Both the position numbers and the translations under genes were made by a program. The notes under the pieces were generated by a model, which was not told the DNA's origin, did no database searches, and saw only the letters and a program-made list of their open reading frames with translations. From Actinoplanes italicus (GTDB lineage Bacteria; Actinomycetota; Actinomycetes; Mycobacteriales; Micromonosporaceae): DNA of 64,000 nt. The stretch covers positions 62,001-126,000 of the forward strand of contig NZ_PVMZ01000015.1 in NCBI RefSeq assembly GCF_003001815.1, given 5' to 3'. Shown in pieces: positions 57,133-64,000 of the stretch (the first letter of the stretch is position 1; the number at the start of each line of letters is the position of its first letter).

Positions 57133-58611
57133 ATGAAACTCGTACGGGGGATTCTTGCGGGCATTCTGGTCGCCGCCACGGCGACCGGTCTGATCGCGTG
57201 CGGCCCCATCGGCGTGCAGGACTCGCGCCTGGTGGAAGCCGGCGGCGCGAGTAAGTCCGCATTGGACGGACACGTCCGTTTCAGCGTGCCCGCCGGTGGC
57301 GGCACCGGGGACATCCGGGTCCGGTTCGTCCGCGGACCGCTTCCCGCCGACCGCCCGATCCCGGCCGGGATCGTCACCGTGGGTGACATGGTGAGTATGG
57401 AAGCGCATGGTGACGTCGAGCGCGGCCGGATCACCATCGACTACCACGAGCTCCCCGCCGGCGTGCTCCCCGAGATGCTCAACCTCTTCGGCTGGTCCGG
57501 TGATCTCGGCGGATGGGTCCCGTTGCCCGGCACCATCACCGACACGGTCGACCGGTCGATCTCCGGCGAGACCATCCTGTTCGACAGCTTCGTGATCGGG
57601 ACCTGGCACGTCACCACCGACGCGGTCGGCGACTCGATCACCACCGGCACCGGCACGCTCGTCCCGGTGAAGACCGGCACCAACCGGGGCTTCTGGCCGT
57701 ACGCACGGGCGGCCGCCGTCTCCTCCCTGGCGGACACCCTGGAGCACCTGACCGGGCCGCCGGAGGATCTGTCCTGCGAGCCGCGGGCCACCGGCACCAC
57801 GGCCGCGGTCGCCTCCGTCCCGGGCGGGCGTTTCGACGCCTGCGTCCTGGCCGGCACCGGCTCCCGGCAGATCCGCGTGCGCAATCGTTTCCCGTTCCCG
57901 ATGATCCTCCAGCTGCCGCCGGACGGCCGGGTCCGCCCGGTCGTGGACACCGAGGTCACCGCGTTCTCCCCGGACCTGCTGGACGGCGTCCGCGACACCG
58001 TGCTGACCTACCTGGCCGGCAGCGTCGCGGTCGGTGGCGGCCAGACCGTCACCCTGGAACTGCAGCCCGGCAAGCCCGGCCCGATCCGGCTCACCGGTCA
58101 TCTCGACTGGTCGGTGATCGCCCTCGACGCCGGGCTCCGCCAGCTGGACCTGCTGCTGCCGGGCAGCCGGGCGCTGCGGCCCGACGCGGCCGAGGCGCTG
58201 CTGCAGGCCTACACCGAGCACGGCGCGGCCGCCCGTCCGGGACTCGCCGCCGGTGACCTGACCGATCCGGCGGTGCAGAGTCTGCTGAGCGCCGCCGGTC
58301 TCACCGGGTCCGGGCGGGCCGTCGCCGACGTCTTCGCGTTCGGCTCCTGCGTGCTCAAGCGCACCGACACGATCGCCGGGGCCGACCAGGACGTCCTGTC
58401 CTCCGCCCGCACCACGGGCCCGACCGTCGCCTCGTTCACCGCCGACTGCCTCAACACGATCTACGACAAGTACCTGCCGCCGGGCAGCCGGTCCGCCCAG
58501 TCGATCCTGGACACCCTCCGGGGAGCCACCGGGACGGTCCGGCAGGCCATCCCGAAGGCCGACCGCAAACGTGGATTCGGGCAGGTCACGGTGACCGTCA
58601 CGGTCGCCTGA
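57133..58611 (+). CDS. large lipoprotein of unknown function
   Basis: 492 residues from the ATG at 57133 (GGGGAGG upstream). Lipobox GLIACG near residue 22 predicts a lipid-anchored surface protein. The mature part is beta-rich (HVRFSVPAGGGTGDIRVRFV, ETILFDSFVIGTWHVTTD), with four or more cysteines (DLSCEPR, DACVL, SCVLKR, DCLN). No domain I recognise. Divergent from the DUF1772/ktr operon. Confidence 0.7.
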   Translation: MKLVRGILAGILVAATATGLIACGPIGVQDSRLVEAGGASKSALDGHVRFSVPAGGGTGDIRVRFVRGPLPADRPIPAGIVTVGDMVSMEAHGDVERGRITIDYHELPAGVLPEMLNLFGWSGDLGGWVPLPGTITDTVDRSISGETILFDSFVIGTWHVTTDAVGDSITTGTGTLVPVKTGTNRGFWPYARAAAVSSLADTLEHLTGPPEDLSCEPRATGTTAAVASVPGGRFDACVLAGTGSRQIRVRNRFPFPMILQLPPDGRVRPVVDTEVTAFSPDLLDGVRDTVLTYLAGSVAVGGGQTVTLELQPGKPGPIRLTGHLDWSVIALDAGLRQLDLLLPGSRALRPDAAEALLQAYTEHGAAARPGLAAGDLTDPAVQSLLSAAGLTGSGRAVADVFAFGSCVLKRTDTIAGADQDVLSSARTTGPTVASFTADCLNTIYDKYLPPGSRSAQSILDTLRGATGTVRQAIPKADRKRGFGQVTVTVTVA

Positions 58612-58763
58612 GAACAGCCGCTATCGGTACGCCCCGGCACCGATCCCCACTGTTGTTGCAAAAAACCTGCAAACGGATATCTCTTCACAACCACCGCAGG
58701 CTGTGTTTTTCTGGGGCTCAGGAGCGCTCCCCGATCCCCCCATAGGAATCCGTGATTCAAGGC

Positions 58764-58785
58764 GTGGACGATCCCCGACGTCCAC
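58764..58785. promoter_or_regulatory. inverted repeat upstream of the pectate lyase
   Basis: GTGGACG (58764-58770) and CGTCCAC (58779-58785) with an 8-nt centre, 55 bp before the lyase ATG: a candidate operator for catabolite or substrate control. Confidence 0.4.
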
Positions 58786-58839
58786 CACACACGAACACGT
58801 CCTGGTCACGGATTCGCGCTACCTGAAAAGGAGCAAAAA

Positions 58840-59790
58840 ATGCCTGGCCGAATTCATCGGCTCATGCAGGGCGCCGTTCCCCTCGCCCTCGTCGGAGCCG
58901 TCCTCGCCGTACCCTCGCCGGCCGCCGCCGCGCCCACCGATCTCGTCGGGTGGGCCACCGTGAACGGTGGCACCAGCGGCGGCGGCAGCGCCGCAACCAC
59001 CACGGTGACCAGCGCGTCCGCGCTCACCACGGCGCTCGCCTCCACCTCGGCGGCGAACATCCGGGTGTCCGGCACGATCAACTGTTCCGGCATGCTTCGA
59101 GTGCGAAGCAACAAGACGATCATCGGGAACTCGGGCGCCGCGATCGTCGGCTGCGGATTGAACATCAACGGCGACCGCAACGTCATCATCCGCAATCTGT
59201 CCTTCCGGAACTGGAACGACGACGCCATCAACGTGCAGGAATCGGCGACCAACATCTGGATCGACCACAACAGTTTCAGTAACGGATACGACGGTGCCGT
59301 CGACATCAAACGCGGTTCCGATTACATCACCGTCTCGTGGAACCGGGTATTCAATCACGACAAGTCGATGCTGCTCGGGCACAGCGACAGCAACGCGAGT
59401 CAGGACGTCGGCCACCTGCGGGTCACGTACCACCACAACTGGTTCGACTCGTCGACGCAGCGGCACCCGCGGGTCCGGTTCGGCAACCCCGTGCACGTCT
59501 ACAACAACTACTACAACAACAATTCCGGGTACGGCGTAGCCAGCACCGAGGGCGCCGGCGTCCTCGTCGAGGCGAACTCGTTCGAGAACGTCGACGACCC
59601 GTTCCACCTCGGTGAGGGCTCGTCCGACGCGGGCACCCTCGTGGCCCGCAACAACCTGCTCGTGAACTCGGGCAGCGGCCAGACCGGCGGCTCGGTCGCG
59701 TCGATCCCGTACTCCTACACGGCGGACGCTGCCGCCAGCGTGAAGTCGATCGTCACCGCGAACGCGGGTGCCGGCCGCATCAGCGTGTAG
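58840..59790 (+). CDS. secreted pectate lyase, polysaccharide lyase family 1
   Basis: 316 residues; AAGGAG lies 6 nt before the ATG. Sec signal ends AVPSPAAAAP. The parallel beta-helix shows family-1 marks: IWIDHNSFSNGYDGAVDIKR with Ca2+-binding Asp, VSWNRVFNHDKSMLLGHSD, VTYHHNWFDSSTQRHPRVRF with the catalytic Arg, and VYNNYYNN. It cleaves polygalacturonate by beta-elimination, outside the cell. A strong hairpin follows the stop. Confidence 0.9.
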   Translation: MPGRIHRLMQGAVPLALVGAVLAVPSPAAAAPTDLVGWATVNGGTSGGGSAATTTVTSASALTTALASTSAANIRVSGTINCSGMLRVRSNKTIIGNSGAAIVGCGLNINGDRNVIIRNLSFRNWNDDAINVQESATNIWIDHNSFSNGYDGAVDIKRGSDYITVSWNRVFNHDKSMLLGHSDSNASQDVGHLRVTYHHNWFDSSTQRHPRVRFGNPVHVYNNYYNNNSGYGVASTEGAGVLVEANSFENVDDPFHLGEGSSDAGTLVARNNLLVNSGSGQTGGSVASIPYSYTADAAASVKSIVTANAGAGRISV

Positions 59791-59805
59791 GAACCCGTCC
59801 CCACC

Positions 59806-59847
59806 GGCGCCCTCCCCCGCTCCTCGTCACTCGCGGGGGAGGGCGCC
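59806..59847. terminator. bidirectional terminator hairpin
   Basis: Perfect 15-bp stem GGCGCCCTCCCCCGC (59806-59820) against 59833-59847 with a 12-nt loop, between the convergent lyase and NACHT genes. Confidence 0.8.
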
Positions 59848-59855
59848 GCCACGAG

Positions 59856-62800
59856 TCAGCCGGGCGGCGGGTCGAAACGGGCACGGGCGGCGCGGATTCG
59901 GGCGGCGAGCTCGCGCTCGGTCTCCAGATGGCGCACCACGAAATCCTGCCGCAGGACGCGATCCACCTTCTCCAGGATCAACGCGACGCCTCGCGACGGT
60001 TCCGGCGGCATCGCCTCCAACAGCCGCAGACAGCTGTCGACCGACATGTCCTCGCCGTACAGGGCGAGGATCATGTCGATCCCCCGCCTCAGCTCGGGAT
60101 CGACATGATCCTCCTTGACCGCCTTGTTCGCCTCGCCCACGGCCAGGCACTCCAGCAGCAGCGGCAGCAACTCGGGATGGCCCGAGACCTCGCCGAGCAG
60201 ACTCCGCGCGAGCCCGAGAACCGACCCCGGCGGGAGGCGTTTCGCGTCGTCGAGCAGGGATCGCAGCAGGAACTCGAGCCAGCTGGCGTCGAGCGGCAGC
60301 GCTTCCCGATCCCCCTCCCGCCGCCGCATCGCCCGAACCGCCCGGTCGTAGACGTCGTCGAGCTCCTGACCGGAACAGCCGAGACGGGACGCCAGCGCCA
60401 GCTGAACCAGGCTGTGCGCCACCGACTCGACATCCCCCGGCTCATGCTCGACGAAGGTCAGCAACGCCGATGTCGACAGCAGCCTGGCCGCCGGCTCGGC
60501 CGCGTGCCGGATCACGTCGTCACTGAACGCGCCGGTCAGGTCCATCGAGGCGAACGCCTCGCCGACCGGGAAGTCGACGAAACTCCAGTACTTGCGACGG
60601 GAGGACTCGGCGTGGGCCCGCGGGAACGCCTCCATCGACCACAGAGGATCAAGATTGACGATCGCGGTACGTACGCCGCCCGTCAGGATGAGGTCGCGGC
60701 GGCCGTCCTCGGCCCAGGCCCGCTCGATCAGCACCGATCCGAGAAACTCCAGGTACAAGCCGCTCGGCAGGGCGGCCCGCCACTGCAGGGCGGTCGACCG
60801 CAGCCAGTGGGCCGGGTCTTCGGCGTACCGGAAGAGTTCCGAGGCACGGACCGGCACGTCACAGGCCAGCGCGATCAGCAGCAGGTTGAACGAGTAGGTG
60901 GCCATCCAGTGATCGACCCGCTTGTCGATCGGCTGGTACCGCCGCGAGGTCCACGCCGGCCGGGTCACCGCCGTCCGCAGCCGGTCGATCGCCCAGTCCC
61001 CCAGTTCTCCGCGATCCGGGGCGGCCAGCAGCTCGGCGACGAACGGCATGACGGTGTTGCGGGTGCACAGCGGTGTGTACCCGAGCAGTGACTGGAGCAG
61101 GTCGTCCTCGTCGCGGCGGCCCATCCGCACCGACCGGGCCCGCGACACGGCGGCCGCCTCCCGGACCGCCCGCACGACCAGTCGGGCCACCAGATACTCG
61201 CCGAAGGTGGCATGCAGGAACTCGTACGTCTGCAAGGTCTGATCGTCCTGGAGGGCCTGCGCGCGCTGGATGAAGAAGAACCGGCCGACCGTCTCCTGGC
61301 CCGCGGACAGCGCACCGCGGAACCCGTCGGCCGGCCGCGGTCGACCCGCCGCCAGATCCAGTCCGGCCAGGTCGGCATCGAGTTCGGCGGTGGTCACCCA
61401 GAGCCGCAGCCGGTGGAACATAGCGAACGCGACCACCGACAGCCGCAGCAGCTCCTCCTCGACCAGTTCGGGCAGATCCTCCTCCGGGCCGCCGTCGTGG
61501 AGCCGCCGGACCTCCCGCTCGGCGAAATCGGTCAGCAGCCGCTCGTAGAGCTGCCCGGCGCCGATCTCGTCGGCGTCCTGCAGAGCGTTCGCGGTCGCGT
61601 CGTGCAGGGCCAGCATCAGCAGCAGCAACGGCTGGCCGGCCAGCTCCGGGAAGCGCAGGACCACGTCACGCTGCAGCGGCCGGCGCCCCGTCGACGCCCA
61701 GAACCCGGAATTCGCGGCGTTCCAGGTCGCCAGCCACCGCCCGACCTGTGGCTCGTCGAACGCGTCCAGCCGCACCGCGAGGCTGCCGACGGGCAGCCGG
61801 GCCCGGTCCGCGACCGCCACCCGGCTGGTCACCACCACCGCCGCCGGACGGCCGAGCAGCGCCTCACGCTGCTGGAACGCCGCCACCCTCTGCAGATAGT
61901 CGGACTGGTGCACACCGGTCGCCTGCAGCAACTCGTCGAAACCGTCCAGCAGCACGACCGGCATCGCCGCACCGGCGTCACGGGCCAGATCGGCCCAGGC
62001 CACCGTCTCGCCGAGCGCGTCCCGCAGCGCCTGCTCGATCTGGTCCAGGATCTCCGCCTCGGCCCGGACCTCCCGCAGCACCACCCGCACCACCAGGTAG
62101 TCGGCGGGCGGCAGGCGGGCGGCGAGCACCCTGGTCAGCGACGACTTGCCGGCGCCCGGCTGCCCGAGCAGCAGCATCGGCGCCCACGCCGACTGCGGGG
62201 TCGTCAGGTAGGTGGCCAGGAACCGGTCGAAGTCGTCACGGACGTCGCACCCGCGCCACCAGTCCTCGTCCGCGGGCCGGGCGCCCCGGTTCGCGGCCCG
62301 CACCCGGAACCGCGGATCCAGGTAGGCCGTCCCCAGGCTGGGCATCGTCAGCCCACCGAACCCGTCCGCGCCGCTGTCGCCACCGCCGGCCCGGAGGCTG
62401 TCGCCGCCGAGGACCGGCTCGTCGAGCGCGGCACGGTAGACGGCGGCCAGACCGGCGCGGCGCCGGGCCGGCACGTCGTCGGAGGTGATCCGGGCCAGGG
62501 CGGCCTCCAGCGCCTCGAGGCCCCGCGACACCGCCCGGGACTCCAGCTCGGACAGCCAGATCGCGAACTCGGGCACCTCGGCCGACAACGTACGGGCGGT
62601 CTCCTCGTAGCGGGCCACGGCCAGATCGGGCAGCGCCTCCTCCAGGAGACGGTCGACCGCTTCACGGGTGCCCGGACCGGACGTCTCCCAGACCGCGAGA
62701 CCGCGCAGGTGGCGGCTGAGGTGGCGGGCCAGCGTCCGGCACCAGCCGTCGACCGCGGTCAGCAGCCGGTCCCGGCCCAGGTCCGGGTCCGGCGCCGGGA

Positions 62801-63209
62801 TCTCCGCGTTCAGCAGGCGGGCCTGCCAGGAACCCTCGGTCCGGGCCGCCGCCACGAGCAGCAGCTGGTCGTCGCGGGAGAAACCGGGGGACGCCAGACC
62901 GGCGTTCTGCAGGCAGTCGTCCAGCGCGGCGAAGAACGACGAGACGACCAGGACACCATGCGCGGCCTGCAGGCGCTCGCTGCGGTTGAAGCGCGCCTGT
63001 CCGCGTACGACATCGGTGATCTTCTCAGCGACCACGTGCCCGAGCCGGATCGCCTCGGTCTTGGCGTCGAAGAGGCTGATGGCGGCCTCGCTGCCACCGG
63101 CCGTGGCGATGGAGAGTGCGCCACCCAGCAGGTTGTCGGCGGCCTTCATCAGCGGCCCGGAGCCGCCGAGAAGCTTGACGGCATCGAGATAGGTCAGACC
63201 GTGGGACAC
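59856..63209 (-). CDS. NACHT-domain STAND ATPase
   Basis: 1117 residues from the GTG at 63209, chosen because a TATAGT -10 lies 7 nt upstream with no room for a ribosome site. N-terminal helical domain (HGLTYLDAVKLLGG, SIATAGGSEAAISLFDAK, AAHGVLVVSSFF) of the kind preceding NACHT in actinomycete proteins; NACHT with Walker A GQPGAGKSSLTRVL near 350 and Walker B VVLLDGFDELLQATG near 418; winged-helix and helical-repeat C-terminus. Bacterial NACHT proteins include antiphage immune sensors; here the effector is not evident, so the N-terminal domain may supply it. Confidence 0.82.
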   Translation of the reverse strand: MSHGLTYLDAVKLLGGSGPLMKAADNLLGGALSIATAGGSEAAISLFDAKTEAIRLGHVVAEKITDVVRGQARFNRSERLQAAHGVLVVSSFFAALDDCLQNAGLASPGFSRDDQLLLVAAARTEGSWQARLLNAEIPAPDPDLGRDRLLTAVDGWCRTLARHLSRHLRGLAVWETSGPGTREAVDRLLEEALPDLAVARYEETARTLSAEVPEFAIWLSELESRAVSRGLEALEAALARITSDDVPARRRAGLAAVYRAALDEPVLGGDSLRAGGGDSGADGFGGLTMPSLGTAYLDPRFRVRAANRGARPADEDWWRGCDVRDDFDRFLATYLTTPQSAWAPMLLLGQPGAGKSSLTRVLAARLPPADYLVVRVVLREVRAEAEILDQIEQALRDALGETVAWADLARDAGAAMPVVLLDGFDELLQATGVHQSDYLQRVAAFQQREALLGRPAAVVVTSRVAVADRARLPVGSLAVRLDAFDEPQVGRWLATWNAANSGFWASTGRRPLQRDVVLRFPELAGQPLLLLMLALHDATANALQDADEIGAGQLYERLLTDFAEREVRRLHDGGPEEDLPELVEEELLRLSVVAFAMFHRLRLWVTTAELDADLAGLDLAAGRPRPADGFRGALSAGQETVGRFFFIQRAQALQDDQTLQTYEFLHATFGEYLVARLVVRAVREAAAVSRARSVRMGRRDEDDLLQSLLGYTPLCTRNTVMPFVAELLAAPDRGELGDWAIDRLRTAVTRPAWTSRRYQPIDKRVDHWMATYSFNLLLIALACDVPVRASELFRYAEDPAHWLRSTALQWRAALPSGLYLEFLGSVLIERAWAEDGRRDLILTGGVRTAIVNLDPLWSMEAFPRAHAESSRRKYWSFVDFPVGEAFASMDLTGAFSDDVIRHAAEPAARLLSTSALLTFVEHEPGDVESVAHSLVQLALASRLGCSGQELDDVYDRAVRAMRRREGDREALPLDASWLEFLLRSLLDDAKRLPPGSVLGLARSLLGEVSGHPELLPLLLECLAVGEANKAVKEDHVDPELRRGIDMILALYGEDMSVDSCLRLLEAMPPEPSRGVALILEKVDRVLRQDFVVRHLETERELAARIRAARARFDPPPG

Positions 63210-63216
63210 GGTCCCC

Positions 63217-63222
63217 ACTATA
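63217..63222 (-). promoter_or_regulatory. -10 element of a leaderless NACHT transcript
   Basis: Minus-strand TATAGT at 63222-63217 followed by 7 nt and the GTG start. This spacing is typical of leaderless actinomycete genes. No -35 is recognisable. Confidence 0.5.
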
Positions 63223-63250
63223 TGGACGGACGCCCCACCCGCGGCCCCGG

Positions 63251-63763
63251 CTAAGGCTCGGGTGTGCCGTTCTCCCAGACACACGGCGAACTGCCGCTGA
63301 GGGTGAAGTCGTAGTGGTCGCCGCGGTCGTAGCCGTGGACGATCACGGCGTAGCCGTCCGGAGTGTCGACGACGAACTTCGGGTCGCGCCGGTCACGGCC
63401 GTCGTCGTAGACGCGATAACCCTGCTTCTCCCAGAAAGCGACCAGCGCCGGAATAGCCTGCTCCTCGGGCCACCCGCCGCCGGCGCGGGGCACCACGTTG
63501 TACCGCTTCTCGACGAAGACGCGCCCCCGGGGAAGACCGCTCTCGGCGTCGTCGCACGAACCGTGGTCGCTGCCGTCGCTGAACTTCAGCGTCGCTCCGG
63601 CAGGCAGTTGCGCGAAGGCCTCCTGCACGAGCGCCTCGACACGCTTCACGGCCTCCGCCGACGTTTCGGTGGGCTGCATGGCCTCGTTCCCTCCTGTGCA
63701 GGCAGCGACCATCATCAGGGCGGCCACGAGTCCTAGAACGCTCTTCGACTTTCTCGGTCCCAC
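63251..63763 (-). CDS. small lipoprotein
   Basis: 170 residues from the GTG at 63763, with GAGGA 8 nt upstream. Signal SVLGLVAALMMVAACTGG contains a lipobox ending in Cys near residue 20. Mature part AVKRVEALVQEAFAQLPAGA, WEKQGYRVYDDGRDRRDP, FTLSGSSPCVW; two further cysteines. Actinomycete lipoproteins of this type often accompany an alpha/beta-hydrolase gene, as here (13 bp upstream). Confidence 0.72.
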   Translation of the reverse strand: MGPRKSKSVLGLVAALMMVAACTGGNEAMQPTETSAEAVKRVEALVQEAFAQLPAGATLKFSDGSDHGSCDDAESGLPRGRVFVEKRYNVVPRAGGGWPEEQAIPALVAFWEKQGYRVYDDGRDRRDPKFVVDTPDGYAVIVHGYDRGDHYDFTLSGSSPCVWENGTPEP

Positions 63764-63776
63764 GTCGTATTCCTCG

Positions 63777-64000
63777 CTACAGTCGTCCGGTAATGATCTT
63801 GGCGAAGTTGTCACGAGCGATGTTGCGCTCGTTCCAGTAGGCGGAATGGGTGTGGTCCTGGCGAACAGGGTCGCCGGGATCGCTGGGGAAGACCCACGCG
63901 CCGAAGTCGGATCGGACCGGATCGTTGCCGTGTGCGACGTCCAGGTCCGGAATCCACTTGATCGCGTCGTTCTCGGCCCTGGTCGCGTAGATCCCGTCAC
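63777..64000 (-). CDS. 3' part of a probable alpha/beta hydrolase (DUF1023-like)
   Basis: An open frame running from the window edge to the TAG at 63779-63777, 74 codons plus 2 nt. It ends AYWNERNIARDNFAKIITGR and contains DGIYATRAENDAIKW, VAHGNDPVRSDFGAWVF. This wording resembles the C-terminus of secreted actinomycete DUF1023 alpha/beta hydrolases, whose final catalytic His lies in such a region. N-terminus and nucleophile are outside the window. Confidence 0.55.
   Translation of the reverse strand, partial: DGIYATRAENDAIKWIPDLDVAHGNDPVRSDFGAWVFPSDPGDPVRQDHTHSAYWNERNIARDNFAKIITGRL

Overview
The window is high-GC DNA (mostly GTG/ATG starts, strong G/C third-position bias, several leaderless-looking starts, SARP/AfsR regulator, TIR-WD40 and NACHT proteins, Tat signals), which points to a developmentally complex actinomycete. 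Gene content fits the family Micromonosporaceae, for example an Actinoplanes-like organism; the genus is inference, since no rRNA or marker gene is present.

Layout. 1-4850: two duplicated FemAB/GNAT-fold genes around an FAD monooxygenase, then a Tat-type metallophosphoesterase. 4.9-10.2 kb: secreted protein, MerR regulator with its operator, Old Yellow Enzyme, small membrane protein plus winged-helix regulator, intradiol dioxygenase, formaldehyde-dehydrogenase-like ADH. 10.2-19.2 kb: a surface polysaccharide locus on the minus strand (CapD-type dehydratase, nucleotide-sugar dehydrogenase, priming sugar transferase, DegT-like protein, DMT-type transporter) with a divergent GT4 glycosyltransferase. 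19.1-20.3 kb: VanZ-like protein and NarL-type response regulator. 20.35-22.43 kb: a repeat-rich stretch with no credible gene. 22.4-26.8 kb: unknown protein, MoxR ATPase, and metallopeptidase/VWA protein in one cassette. 26.9-36.7 kb: phosphotransferase, two drug-efflux-type MFS proteins, CPBP protease, an EF-G-like GTPase with its own leader peptide, AbiEii-like nucleotidyltransferase coupled to a GNAT, NUDIX, DHFR-like reductase.

36.9-38.15 kb is the most striking part: eleven tightly packed minus-strand tRNA genes, several structurally abnormal, preceded by a promoter, a 41-codon leader ORF, a competing antiterminator and a strong intrinsic terminator. The leader peptide uses exactly the nine amino acids whose tRNAs the array encodes, plus a single Trp, and 35 of its 41 codons can be read by the array's own anticodons. 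I read this as a tRNA operon controlled by attenuation that senses supply of its own products.

38.2-45 kb: DUF2784 protein, TetR with twin operators facing a methyltransferase, then a DcuS/DcuR-like two-component system translationally coupled to a glucose-6-phosphate dehydrogenase and divergent from a DctA-type carboxylate transporter. 45-48.6 kb: a TIR-membrane-coiled-coil-WD40 gene bracketed on both sides by 53-bp hairpin elements whose arms covary. 48.65-53.7 kb: DrrAB-like ABC exporter and AfsR/SARP-type regulator. 53.8-59.8 kb: secreted protein, Ktr/Trk potassium uptake pair with a DUF1772 protein, lipoprotein, pectate lyase. 59.85-64 kb: NACHT ATPase, lipoprotein and the 3' part of a probable hydrolase, all on the minus strand.
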